DNA from: Gammaproteobacteria bacterium RIFCSPHIGHO2_02_FULL_42_13
GTDB lineage: Bacteria; Pseudomonadota; Gammaproteobacteria; UBA12402
NCBI GenBank assembly: GCA_001801405.1
Contig: MGXQ01000049.1
Location: 21,675-37,670, forward strand
DNA length: 15,996 nucleotides
Direction of reading: 5' to 3'
The notes beneath the pieces are model-generated. The model did not search any database. It saw only the letters and a list, made by a program, of their open reading frames with translations, and had not been told where the DNA came from. Below, piece by piece: positions 6,296 to 14,577 of this stretch; the stretch's first letter is position 1, and the number at the start of each line of letters is the position of its first letter. Made by a program: the position numbers and the translations under genes.

Positions 6296-7510
6296 ATGCA
6301 GTTACCCATTTATTTAGATTATGCGGCGACTACGCCAGTGGATCCTCGTGTCGCCAAAAAAATGGCGCAATGTTTAACGCTTGACGGGATTTTTGGAAAT
6401 CCCGCCTCGCATACCCATAGTTTTGGCTGGAAAGCGAGAGAAATGATTGAGCTTGCGCGCAAACAAGTGGCGGACTTAATCAATGCGGATGCGCGTGAAA
6501 TCATTTGGACGTCAGGTGCAACAGAAGCGGATAATTTGGCCTTAAAAGGTGCGGCAAGTTTTTATCGCCGCAAAGGTAATCACATTATTACCTCGCAAAT
6601 AGAGCATAAAGCGGTGTTAGATACTTGTCGTGAATTAGAACGCCAAGGGTTTGAAGTGACGTATCTAAAGCCGGAATCAAATGGGGTGATTGATTTGGCA
6701 AAGCTGTGTGCAGCGATTCGTCCTGAAACGATTTTAGTCTCGATGATTTATGTGAACAATGAGATTGGTGTGATTCAGGATATTGCCGCGATGGGCGAAA
6801 TGTTACGCGAACGTGGTATTATTTTTCATGTGGATGCTGCACAAGCGGCGGGTAAATTGCCGATCGATTTGCAAACGTTAAAAGTTGATTTGATGTCGCT
6901 GTGTGCGCATAAAGTTTATGGACCAAAAGGGGTAGGTGCATTGTTTGTGCGTAATCGACCGCGTGCACGATTAGAACCGCAGATGCATGGTGGTGGACAT
7001 GAACATGGATTGCGTTCCGGAACATTGCCGACACATCAACTCGTTGGTATGGGAGAAGCGTTTCGCTTAGCCAAAGAAGAAATGTCAAATGACATGTCAC
7101 ATATTCGTATGTTGCGTGATCGTTTATGGCATGGCATTGAAGATGTTGAAGCGGTTGAGTTGAATACGGATTTAGAGCAGAGCGTGTCGAATATATTGAA
7201 CGTGAGTTTTAATTATATTGAAGGCGAATCGTTGATGTTGGCGGTCAAAGATATTGCCGTTTCATCGGGCTCAGCCTGCACGTCGGCGAGCTTAGAGCCG
7301 TCGTATGTGCTAAAAGCATTGGGTCTAAACGATGAATTAGCGCATAGTTCGATTCGTTTTTCGTTAGGTCGTTTTACGACGCAAGAAGAAATTGATTATA
7401 CGATTAAGTTGATCGTTGAAAAGGTTGAAAAATTACGAGCGATGTCGCCGCTTTGGGAAATGTACCAAAAGGGCATCGATATTGATTCAATTCATTGGGG
7501 GGATGCGTGA
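6296..7510 (+). CDS. iscS: Cysteine desulfurase IscS
   Basis: IscS is a pyridoxal-phosphate enzyme that takes sulphur from L-cysteine as an enzyme-bound persulphide and hands it to IscU and other acceptors. It is 404 aa, exactly the length of E. coli IscS, with the key residues at the same numbers: His104 (QIEHKAV), Lys206 forming the Schiff base (CAHKVYGPKG) and the mobile catalytic Cys328 (SSGSACTSASLEPS). The N-terminus PIYLDYAATTPVDPRV and the C-terminus SPLWEMYQKGIDIDSIHW, the region that contacts IscU, are both preserved. ATG lies one base after the iscR stop, implying translational coupling, and the TGA stop shares a base with the iscU start. Confidence 0.97.
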   Translation: MQLPIYLDYAATTPVDPRVAKKMAQCLTLDGIFGNPASHTHSFGWKAREMIELARKQVADLINADAREIIWTSGATEADNLALKGAASFYRRKGNHIITSQIEHKAVLDTCRELERQGFEVTYLKPESNGVIDLAKLCAAIRPETILVSMIYVNNEIGVIQDIAAMGEMLRERGIIFHVDAAQAAGKLPIDLQTLKVDLMSLCAHKVYGPKGVGALFVRNRPRARLEPQMHGGGHEHGLRSGTLPTHQLVGMGEAFRLAKEEMSNDMSHIRMLRDRLWHGIEDVEAVELNTDLEQSVSNILNVSFNYIEGESLMLAVKDIAVSSGSACTSASLEPSYVLKALGLNDELAHSSIRFSLGRFTTQEEIDYTIKLIVEKVEKLRAMSPLWEMYQKGIDIDSIHWGDA

Positions 7511-7887
7511 TGTTAGATTATAGTAAACAATTATTAGAACATTATGAAAATCCACAAAATATCGGGACGTTAAGTGAACAGGATCCATCAGTTGGAACAG
7601 GCATGGTGGGATCACCTGCGTGTGGTGATGTGATGCGTTTACAAATTAAAGTCAAAGATGGTGTGATTGAAGATGCTAAATTTAAAACCTATGGTTGTGG
7701 CGCATCGGTTGCATCGAGTTCGGTTGCAACGGAATGGCTGAAGGGAAAAACGTTAGAAGAAGCGAAAGCAATTAAGAATGTCGAAATTGCAAATTATTTA
7801 GAATTACCAATGGTTAAAATTCATTGTTCTGTATTAGCAGAAGAAGCGATTTTGAAAGCGATTGATGATTACGAGAGTAAGTTATAA
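7510..7887 (+). CDS. iscU: Iron-sulphur cluster scaffold IscU
   Basis: IscU is the scaffold on which [2Fe-2S] clusters are built from IscS-derived sulphur. It is 125 aa. The ligand residues are present: Cys38 and Asp40 in SPACGDVM, Cys63 in KTYGCGAS, Cys106 in KIHCSVLAEE. The start is ATG 7510 (MLDYSKQLLEHYENP), overlapping the iscS stop by one base and preceded by a G-rich ribosome binding site. The exposed loop that the chaperone HscA normally recognises, LPPVK at 99-103 in E. coli, reads LPMVK here, so the second proline is Met. hscB and hscA are also missing downstream, where iscU is followed by fdx after only 17 bases. Confidence 0.97.
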   Translation: MLDYSKQLLEHYENPQNIGTLSEQDPSVGTGMVGSPACGDVMRLQIKVKDGVIEDAKFKTYGCGASVASSSVATEWLKGKTLEEAKAIKNVEIANYLELPMVKIHCSVLAEEAILKAIDDYESKL

Positions 7888-7904
7888 TTAAGAAGACACA
7901 CCCG

Positions 7905-8243
7905 ATGCCCAAAATAACCGTCTTACCACATTCCACTTACTGCCCCAATGGTGCAGAGTTTGACGTTAAACCCGGCGAACATTTACTGGCGTGTTTGTTA
8001 CAACAAGGCATTCAAGTGCCGCATGCGTGTGAAATGCAAGGCGTGTGTGGTGATTGCCATGTGTATGTGCGAGAAGGGGCGCAAGGTCTAGAAGAGCCAT
8101 CCGATCATGAAAATGATACGTTGGGTGCTGTTTGGGGCGGAGACATTGATTCTCGATTATCCTGCCAAACCATCGTAGGTGACTCAGATCTCATTATCGA
8201 AACTCCAAAATATACCGCGAATATTTCTTCAGAAAAACTTTAA
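7905..8243 (+). CDS. fdx: [2Fe-2S] ferredoxin of the isc system
   Basis: This ferredoxin supplies electrons for cluster assembly on IscU. It is 112 aa (E. coli Fdx is 111) and carries the adrenodoxin-type ligands Cys42, Cys48, Cys51 (HACEMQGVCGDC) and Cys87 (SRLSCQ). Other family features are the start MPKITVLPH, the VREG loop and the C-terminal ETPKYT. In E. coli and Legionella-type operons, iscA-hscB-hscA lie between iscU and fdx; here fdx follows iscU directly. A weak AAGAAG ribosome binding site is 8 bases upstream. The gene is last in the operon. A small palindrome, TCTTTATAAAGA, followed by a T-rich tract lies about 35 bases after the stop and may be a weak terminator. Confidence 0.95.
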   Translation: MPKITVLPHSTYCPNGAEFDVKPGEHLLACLLQQGIQVPHACEMQGVCGDCHVYVREGAQGLEEPSDHENDTLGAVWGGDIDSRLSCQTIVGDSDLIIETPKYTANISSEKL

Positions 8244-8378
8244 GAAACAGCAGTAACTTATTCTTTATAAAGAGATTTTTATTTCTAATATTTGTGTTTA
8301 ATTTTTTAGTTCAAAAAACCTCCCAAATCAGTTAGGATACGCTGGTTTTTATATCTATTATTGTATTGGGAGAATCAC

Positions 8379-10421
8379 ATGCCAGCTGGGTTAGTTTTTG
8401 CATTGCTTTGTGGGCTACTCGCAATCATTTGGGGGTTTGGATTAATTGTATGGGTGCTGCGTCAACCGACGGGTAATGACAAGATGCGCGAAATTGCGGA
8501 TGCTATTCAACAGGGCGCTTCTGCTTATCTTAATCGACAATATATGACGATCGGTATGGTCGGCATTCTGATCTTTTTGATTTTAGGTTTTATTCCTGCC
8601 TTAGGTTGGTATACGGCTGGTGCGTTTGCGGTGGGTGCCATTTTATCAGGTTTGGCTGGCTATATCGGTATGAACGTTTCAGTGCGCGCTAACATCCGAA
8701 CTGCGCAAGCGGGCATGACGGGAATGAATGCGGCATTAAAAGTCGCGTTTCGCGGTGGTACCGTAACCGGTCTTTTGGTGGTGGGTCTCGCGTTGTTAGG
8801 CACGGCGGGATATTACGCTTTCTTGATGCATTTTCATGTGGCGCAATCATTAACGGATGTATTGCATCCCTTAATTGGATTGGCATTTGGTGGTTCATTG
8901 ATTTCAATTTTTGCTCGATTAGGTGGCGGTATTTTCACTAAAGGTGCCGATGTCGGTGCGGATTTAGTTGGTAAAATCGAAGCGGGTATTCCGGAAGATG
9001 ATCCTCGCAATCCAGCCGTTATTGCAGATAACGTCGGTGATAACGTCGGTGACTGTGCCGGTATGGCCGCAGATTTGTTTGAAACCTATGCGGTGACGGT
9101 TGTTGCAACCATGATTTTAGGTGCGTTAACATTTAGCCTAAACACGGTTAATGCAATCTTATATCCGTTGGTCTTAGGTGGCTTTTCGATCATTGCATCG
9201 GTTGTGGGCTCGTTTTTTACTTATGTTAAATCGCCAAAACATATCTCACAAGCGTTGTATCGTGGGTTTGTTATTGCTGAAATATTAGCGACAATTTGTT
9301 TTTATCCATTAACCCAATGGATGATGTCGGGTGTGGTCGCATCGAACCCTCAGTTTACCGTACTCAATCTTTATTTTGCCTCATTAATTGGGTTGTTGCT
9401 AACCGCCTTTATGGTAGTGATTACCGAATACTATACGTCGACAAAATATAAACCGGTCAAACATGTGGCTGCTGCTTCGCATTCGGGGCATGCAACCAAT
9501 ATTATTGCAGGACTCGCGATTTCGATGAAATCAACGGCATGGCCGGTGTTGGCGGTGTGTGCCAGTATTTTGTTAGCATTCCATTTTGCAGGTTTATACG
9601 GTATTGCGATTGCCGCAACGGCGATGTTATCCATGACGGGTATTGTCGTTGCTTTAGATGCGTTCGGTCCGATTACGGATAATGCGGGCGGTATTGCTGA
9701 AATGGCGAAAATGCCTAAAGAAGTGCGTGAAATTACGGATCCATTAGATGCGATGGGTAATACCACTAAAGCGATTACCAAAGGTTATGCGATTGCGTCC
9801 GCCGGCTTGGCATCGTTAGTCTTATTTGCAGATTATACGCATGCATTAGACGTGTTTCACCACATAACGGTTGCATTTGATCTATCAGATTACATAGTGA
9901 TTATCGGATTGTTTATCGGCGGTCTGTTGCCTTATCTGTTTGGTGCCATGGCGATTGAAGCGGTGGGGCGCGCGGCCACGAGTGTGGTGGAAGAAGTGCG
10001 TTATCAGTTCAAAACTATTAAAGGTATCATGGAAGGAACAGCCAAGCCTGATTATTCCAGAACCGTTGATTTGTTAACGCGTTCTGCGATTAAAGAAATG
10101 ATAATTCCTGCACTGTTGCCGATTTTGGCGCCAGTGTTGGTCGGTTGGTTGTTAGGGGCAAAAGCATTGGGTGGTATGTTAATTGGAACGATTGTGACAG
10201 GTTTATTTGTTGCGATTTCAATGACGACCGGTGGCGGTGCTTGGGATAATGCGAAGAAATTGATTGAAGACGATTACTTGAAAAAGGGTTCTGATGCACA
10301 TATGGCATCGATTACGGGTGATACCGTTGGCGATCCGTACAAAGATACAGCGGGACCTGCGATTAACCCATTAATTAAAATTGTTAACATTGTGGCGTTG
10401 TTGATTGTGACGTTAATTTAA
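8379..10421 (+). CDS. hppA: Membrane-bound proton-pumping pyrophosphatase
   Basis: HppA is an integral membrane enzyme that hydrolyses pyrophosphate and pumps protons across the cytoplasmic membrane. It is 680 aa from ATG 8379, which has GGGAG 7 bases upstream; an in-frame TTG at 8361 is less likely. Many hydrophobic segments, about 16 as in the family, alternate with the conserved catalytic loops: FTKGADVGADLVGKIE (186-201), EDDPRNPAVIADNVGDNVGD (206-225), DAFGPITDNAGGIAEM and, near the C-terminus, GDTVGDPYKDTAGPAINP. The segment GNTTKAITKG has Lys464 where K+-dependent enzymes have Ala, so this should be the K+-independent H+ type. The gene is 135 bases after fdx; a weak promoter (TTCAAA, 17 bases, TAGGAT) is possible. 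fadL follows 43 bases later. Confidence 0.96.
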   Translation: MPAGLVFALLCGLLAIIWGFGLIVWVLRQPTGNDKMREIADAIQQGASAYLNRQYMTIGMVGILIFLILGFIPALGWYTAGAFAVGAILSGLAGYIGMNVSVRANIRTAQAGMTGMNAALKVAFRGGTVTGLLVVGLALLGTAGYYAFLMHFHVAQSLTDVLHPLIGLAFGGSLISIFARLGGGIFTKGADVGADLVGKIEAGIPEDDPRNPAVIADNVGDNVGDCAGMAADLFETYAVTVVATMILGALTFSLNTVNAILYPLVLGGFSIIASVVGSFFTYVKSPKHISQALYRGFVIAEILATICFYPLTQWMMSGVVASNPQFTVLNLYFASLIGLLLTAFMVVITEYYTSTKYKPVKHVAAASHSGHATNIIAGLAISMKSTAWPVLAVCASILLAFHFAGLYGIAIAATAMLSMTGIVVALDAFGPITDNAGGIAEMAKMPKEVREITDPLDAMGNTTKAITKGYAIASAGLASLVLFADYTHALDVFHHITVAFDLSDYIVIIGLFIGGLLPYLFGAMAIEAVGRAATSVVEEVRYQFKTIKGIMEGTAKPDYSRTVDLLTRSAIKEMIIPALLPILAPVLVGWLLGAKALGGMLIGTIVTGLFVAISMTTGGGAWDNAKKLIEDDYLKKGSDAHMASITGDTVGDPYKDTAGPAINPLIKIVNIVALLIVTLI

Positions 10422-10464
10422 TTTTTTGTCAGGAACGACTACTATAAAAGATGAGATTTTCTCA

Positions 10465-11790
10465 ATGAATAATAGAAAAATATTACCTCTATCAGTCATC
10501 TTAAGCTTCGCCTTAAGCTCTTCTGCGGCATTTGCATCGGCGTTTCAATCGTTTGAACAAAACGCATCTGATTTGGGCGATGCGTATTCTGGTATTGCGG
10601 CGACTGCCGATGATGCGAGCACGGAATTTTCGAATCCAGCGGGACTCACGCGAATTAAACATCCGGAAGTGGCGGTGTCGACAGTGTTGGTTGATGCCTC
10701 TTCAGATTTTACCGCAACGGGAGCAACGTCGCAGGGCAATAACATTTTAAATACTGCGGCAAGTGTGAAAGATGAGCCGTTAGGGTTAAATCCATTGCCG
10801 GCGTTTCATTATGCGACACCGATTACCGATCGCCTGTTTTTTGGTTTTGGTCTGACGGTGCCGTTTGGTTTGTCGACCGATTATGATAAAGATAATGCCG
10901 CACGTTATTTTGCGACGCGATCTAAATTGATGACATTAAACATTGGGCCGAGTTTGGCGTGGAAAATCATTGAGCCGCTGTCAATTGGCGCAGGTTTTGA
11001 TGTGCAGTATTTGAAGGCGAATTTAGATCAACAAGTTGACGTGGGTGGATTATTAGATCCATTAACGCCGGGCACCTCAAGAAACATGGATGCCACCATT
11101 AAAAATACCGCGGATGATTGGGGCGTTGGTTACCATCTTGGTCTTTTATATCAAATCACACAAAAGACGCGCATGGGTTTCTTATTTCGATCACCGGTGC
11201 ATTATCGTTTAGAAGGTAAAAGCAAGGTGACGTATTATAATACGAGTTCAGGTGACGAGGATACGCTAGAAGCGCAAGGGTTACGAAATTCGAACATCGA
11301 TGCCAATATGTCATTGCCCGCCTATGCGGTGTTGAGTTTGGTGCATGATTTTAATCGCGAGTGGGCGGCGATGAGCTCAGTGAGTTATACGCGTTGGAGT
11401 CGATTTCAAGATTTAACATTGCGTTTTCATTCCAATGCGCCACCCGTTACGATCAAAGAGAATTTTCATAATACGTTGCGATATGCATTGGGCGCGAATT
11501 ATCGTTTGAATGATCGTTGGTTGTTTCGGTTTGGCACGGCATATGATAATTCGCCCACAAATAATCATTGGCGCACCGTACGCTTACCGGATGCGGATCG
11601 CATTTGGTGGTCGTTAGGGTTGCAGTATAAGCCGATGAAACAACTGGCTGTTGATGTCGGTTATTCATACATTTATATTAAAAACGGGAATATCTATCAA
11701 AGCGAACCCAATAGCACAACGCTAAGCGGTTACTATGATAATAACTATGCGAATTTGTTTGGGTTGCAGTTAAATTGGACGTTTATCTAA
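10465..11790 (+). CDS. FadL/OMPP1-family outer membrane channel
   Basis: This is a predicted beta-barrel outer membrane protein for uptake of long-chain fatty acids or other hydrophobic compounds. From ATG 10465 it is 441 aa, near the 446 of E. coli FadL. Residues 1-24 form a signal peptide (cleavage near AFA-SAF), and the mature N-terminus starts with the FQ..EQ hatch motif. The family signature is NASDLGDAYSG at 33-43 followed by DDASTEFSNPAG at 49-60. The remainder alternates as barrel strands, and the last residues (QLNWTFI) end in an aromatic-containing strand. The in-frame TTG at 10426 would put a non-signal sequence in front, so I reject it, although the ribosome binding site of the ATG is weak. 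It follows hppA closely and may be cotranscribed; it converges on the lipase gene. Confidence 0.9.
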   Translation: MNNRKILPLSVILSFALSSSAAFASAFQSFEQNASDLGDAYSGIAATADDASTEFSNPAGLTRIKHPEVAVSTVLVDASSDFTATGATSQGNNILNTAASVKDEPLGLNPLPAFHYATPITDRLFFGFGLTVPFGLSTDYDKDNAARYFATRSKLMTLNIGPSLAWKIIEPLSIGAGFDVQYLKANLDQQVDVGGLLDPLTPGTSRNMDATIKNTADDWGVGYHLGLLYQITQKTRMGFLFRSPVHYRLEGKSKVTYYNTSSGDEDTLEAQGLRNSNIDANMSLPAYAVLSLVHDFNREWAAMSSVSYTRWSRFQDLTLRFHSNAPPVTIKENFHNTLRYALGANYRLNDRWLFRFGTAYDNSPTNNHWRTVRLPDADRIWWSLGLQYKPMKQLAVDVGYSYIYIKNGNIYQSEPNSTTLSGYYDNNYANLFGLQLNWTFI

Positions 11791-11820
11791 TTCTCACCAT
11801 GTTGATTGTGATTCCCAGTT

Positions 11821-13158
11821 TTACTCACACAAATTTATACTCGGATCAAATGGCTGTGGGTCGGTCGAAAATATTTTTTCAACGGCAGCCGATGCAAATG
11901 CCGCAATGTATTTATGTGCGCAAGTCGTTGGGTGAATGGCATTAAAGAACAGGTAATGTCCACCACCTTGTGCCGCAGGTAATTTTGGTTCTGCACCAGA
12001 ACACAGTGGATTTTCTGCCGTTGTTTTACATTGCGCCGGATTATAATCAAATTCGCTTCCGTTGCTTGGACAACAAGTGCCATACCATTGTAGCACCGGT
12101 TCTTTGTTAATAAGGGTTGCAGATGAAGTGGGAAAAGCTGCGATTTCGCCGTCGCGCAATTGATTAAAAAGCGTATTGATGTCGGGTTGAATAATCGTTA
12201 CGCCAGAATGATAAGATTGTAGATTGTCTAATGATGTGCTAAGTGCGATATTGAATCCATTGGTCAGATTGGTAAAGAGTTGTTTAATAGCATCTTTCGG
12301 ATCACTTGCATGACGCGGATCATTGTTATATAGGTAATTTAAACCATAACCTTGTTGCGTAAACCCAAGGTTTGGTAAATTATATACGACAAAATAGCGC
12401 GCGCCATTTAGAATTAATGCTGAAATAGAAGAGGTGATATTCATAACGGCGGCTTGAACGGTTCTCGTTGCGACTGGATTATCTGCGTTGGGATCAATGA
12501 CATCACCATTTTGAATATGTGCTTGTAGTGAGGGACCTAAGTTTTGATTAATATCATTAGGGCCAACCCAAATCACATATAATGCATTAGGATCAACAAA
12601 TTGAAATGGATTTGTATGTGTAACAAAATCGGTTACCCTGTTTTTTACACCACATAAAGTATTTGCAGTCCAAGGTGCGGATGGGGCAAGATCACTGTCG
12701 GGATTTACGCAAATCAGATTAGAGAAATGTCCCGCGAGCATGTGTAATTGATTAACGTAATGTCCATTTTGAATAATGTAACCACCGCTTGGATCACCGC
12801 TGTAAGCAAAGTCTAAACTGTGTGATGTGGTAATATCAAAGTCGGGACAATCCTGGCCATTTTGATCATCAGTGAGACATCTTGACGGAAAAATTTGAGT
12901 TGCATCGGCGGTTAATAATCCTGCTTGTTGTAAATCTTTTACAAAAGGAATAACCCACACTTCGCCAGGTTTATAGCCGCCGTGTCCATCGGGCATAAAA
13001 TTTGTTTCGGGCGCTTGGCCTTGAATGTTAAAATGATTGTTCCCAATATCAGATAAGCTATCGCCAAATATCACCACTTTTGAAAAGGGTGGCGCAGCGT
13101 AGATTGAAATTGTCGAGCAGAAGATTAAAGTTACTAGATTTTTTAATAGCGACTTCAT
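11821..13158 (-). CDS. Secreted SGNH/GDSL-family lipase or acyltransferase
   Basis: This is a predicted exported esterase, phospholipase or glycerophospholipid acyltransferase. The 445-aa protein starts with a signal peptide (MKSLLKNLVTLIFCSTISIYA), then block I FGDSLSDIGN with nucleophile Ser34, a block II-like FAYSGDPSGG, block III VIWVGPNDINQ with the oxyanion Asn, and the C-terminal block V FFNAIHPTT with His409. In most relatives block V reads DxxHPT; here the acid position is Asn406. A cysteine-rich insertion (CCPSNGSEF...QCKTT...LCSG) recalls the disulphide loop of the Legionella PlaC group, but that comparison is from memory. The ribosome binding site AGGAAG is 9 bases from ATG. It is divergent from metK and convergent with the fadL-like gene, whose stop is only 30 bases away, with no obvious terminator between. 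Confidence 0.9.
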   Translation of the reverse strand: MKSLLKNLVTLIFCSTISIYAAPPFSKVVIFGDSLSDIGNNHFNIQGQAPETNFMPDGHGGYKPGEVWVIPFVKDLQQAGLLTADATQIFPSRCLTDDQNGQDCPDFDITTSHSLDFAYSGDPSGGYIIQNGHYVNQLHMLAGHFSNLICVNPDSDLAPSAPWTANTLCGVKNRVTDFVTHTNPFQFVDPNALYVIWVGPNDINQNLGPSLQAHIQNGDVIDPNADNPVATRTVQAAVMNITSSISALILNGARYFVVYNLPNLGFTQQGYGLNYLYNNDPRHASDPKDAIKQLFTNLTNGFNIALSTSLDNLQSYHSGVTIIQPDINTLFNQLRDGEIAAFPTSSATLINKEPVLQWYGTCCPSNGSEFDYNPAQCKTTAENPLCSGAEPKLPAAQGGGHYLFFNAIHPTTCAHKYIAAFASAAVEKIFSTDPQPFDPSINLCE

Positions 13159-13235
13159 GAGGGGCGGCTTCCTGTATATTTAAAAGAAACCATTTTACCA
13201 AACTATCAGGTTTTGGCAAAATCAAATCGTATTGC

Positions 13236-13288
13236 AGCTCTGAGCTGCTGTAATCCAGTCACAGCCTGTCTTATAGCAGCTCAGAGCT
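13236..13288. repeat. 18-bp stem inverted repeat between lipase and metK
   Basis: AGCTCTGAGCTGCTGTAA (13236-13253) pairs with TTATAGCAGCTCAGAGCT (13271-13288); the pairing is perfect apart from one G-T, around a 17-base loop. Each arm is itself nearly palindromic (GCAGCTC-T-GAGCTGC). It lies upstream of the predicted metK promoter element, so it may be a protein-binding site for either divergent gene rather than a leader structure of metK. Confidence 0.75.
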
Positions 13289-13305
13289 AGTCAGGAGCTA
13301 ATCAG
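13285..13305 (+). repeat. Tandem 11-bp-period direct repeats, possible operator
   Basis: AGCTAGTCAG (13285-13294) and AGCTAATCAG (13296-13305) differ at one base and are spaced 11 bases apart, one helical turn. With the preceding TCAG they give three TCAG copies at 13281, 13291 and 13302. The spacing suits a DNA-binding protein occupying one face of the helix. The E. coli MetJ box (AGACGTCT) is not seen. Confidence 0.5.
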
Positions 13306-13345
13306 AATGTTTTTTGTGAATTTTTCTGGATAGTTTCAACAGAAT

Positions 13346-13354
13346 TGTTATGAT
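13346..13354 (+). promoter_or_regulatory. Extended -10 promoter element for metK
   Basis: TGTTATGAT is an extended -10 (TGn plus TATGAT, 5 of 6 to consensus), 33 bases before the metK ATG. No convincing -35 is visible. Transcription would start near 13361, leaving a leader of about 27 bases, too short for a riboswitch. Confidence 0.45.
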
Positions 13355-13387
13355 TAAGTCCTTCTTTTCACTACTAAGGGACGTAAT

Positions 13388-14566
13388 ATGAGCAATAATT
13401 ATCTTTTTACATCTGAATCTGTGTCTGAAGGACATCCCGATAAAATTGCAGATCAAATATCGGATGCTGTATTAGATGCTACATTAGCACAGGATCCTAA
13501 GAGCCATGTGGCTTGCGAGTGCTGCATTAAAACCGGCATGGTATTAGTGGGCGGTGAGATTACGACTAATGCTTGGGTAGATATTGAGCAGTTGACGCGC
13601 GAGACGATCCGCGATATTGGCTATAACCATTCGGATATGGGCTTTGATTGGGAATCATGTGCCGTATTATCGGCCATTGGTAAGCAATCACCTGATATTG
13701 CGCAGGGCGTAAATCAAACGGATACGCATGAGCAAGGGGCAGGGGATCAAGGATTAATGTTTGGTTATGCCTCGAATGAAACAGATGTGCTCATGCCGGC
13801 TCCGATTCATTATGCGCATAAGCTAGTTAAACGACAAGCTGCAATACGTAAGTCAGGAAAGTTATCGTGGTTGCGACCCGATGCAAAGAGTCAAATAACA
13901 TTTCGTTATGTTGATAATAAGCCCGCCAGCATAGAGACGGTTGTTTTATCTACACAGCACAGTCCCGATGTTGACAATAAAACCATTCATGAAGCGGTGA
14001 TGGAAGAAATTATTAAACCGATTTTGCCAGCTAAATGGCTAAACAAAAATACAAAATACTATATTAACCCAACCGGCCGATTCGTGATTGGAGGTCCATT
14101 GGGTGATTGTGGATTAACAGGACGAAAAATTATTGTGGATACTTACGGTGGCATGGCGCGTCATGGTGGCGGTGCGTTTTCCGGCAAAGATCCTTCAAAG
14201 GTCGATCGTTCGGCGGCTTATGCAGCACGTTATATCGCAAAGAATATTGTGGCCGCTGGTCTTGCAGATCGTTGCGAGATTCAGATCTCTTATGCGATTG
14301 GCGTTGCAGAACCGACATCCATTACGATTGAAACATTTGGTACCGGTAAAATCAGTCACGATAAATTAGTGGTACTTGTGCGCGAACATTTTGATTTACG
14401 TCCTCGCGGCATCATCGACATGTTAGATTTGTTACGACCGATTTATAAAACAACCGCATCGTACGGTCATTTTGGTCGAACAGAACCAACATTTACTTGG
14501 GAAAAGACGGATAAAGCTGAGGCATTGGCTTCGGCGATTAAAGAACGCATTGCAACTGTAGCATAA
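13388..14566 (+). CDS. metK: S-adenosylmethionine synthetase MetK
   Basis: MetK makes S-adenosylmethionine from methionine and ATP in the cytosol. The 392-aa protein (384 in E. coli) is close to E. coli MetK throughout: SEGHPDKIADQISD (13-26), KTGMVLVGGEITT, GKQSPDI, the signature GAGDQGLMFGYA (117-128), INPTGRFVIGGPLGDCGLTG and the P-loop-like GGAFSGKDPSKVDRSAAY (261-278). The ribosome binding site AAGGGA is 7 bases from ATG. It heads a two-gene operon with ahcY, whose start lies 11 bases after the metK stop codon. This links methyl-donor synthesis to removal of its inhibitory product. Confidence 0.98.
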   Translation: MSNNYLFTSESVSEGHPDKIADQISDAVLDATLAQDPKSHVACECCIKTGMVLVGGEITTNAWVDIEQLTRETIRDIGYNHSDMGFDWESCAVLSAIGKQSPDIAQGVNQTDTHEQGAGDQGLMFGYASNETDVLMPAPIHYAHKLVKRQAAIRKSGKLSWLRPDAKSQITFRYVDNKPASIETVVLSTQHSPDVDNKTIHEAVMEEIIKPILPAKWLNKNTKYYINPTGRFVIGGPLGDCGLTGRKIIVDTYGGMARHGGGAFSGKDPSKVDRSAAYAARYIAKNIVAAGLADRCEIQISYAIGVAEPTSITIETFGTGKISHDKLVVLVREHFDLRPRGIIDMLDLLRPIYKTTASYGHFGRTEPTFTWEKTDKAEALASAIKERIATVA

Positions 14567-14577
14567 TGGGAGAAATC

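Noticed and set aside
8262..8290. Possible intrinsic terminator after fdx (TCTTTATAAAGA then T-rich)
   Set aside because: The stem is short and AT-only with almost no loop, too weak to list as a feature.
9431..9781. Minus-strand open frame of 116 codons inside hppA
   Set aside because: It is antisense to conserved catalytic loops of the pyrophosphatase and has no independent support.
10451..10468. Five-codon mini-ORF (MRFSQ) whose TGA overlaps the fadL-like ATG
   Set aside because: It is too short to tell from chance, and it lacks a good ribosome binding site.
13159..13387. SAM or SAH riboswitch upstream of metK-ahcY
   Set aside because: The strong hairpin is upstream of the likely promoter, and I see none of the conserved core sequences of these riboswitches.
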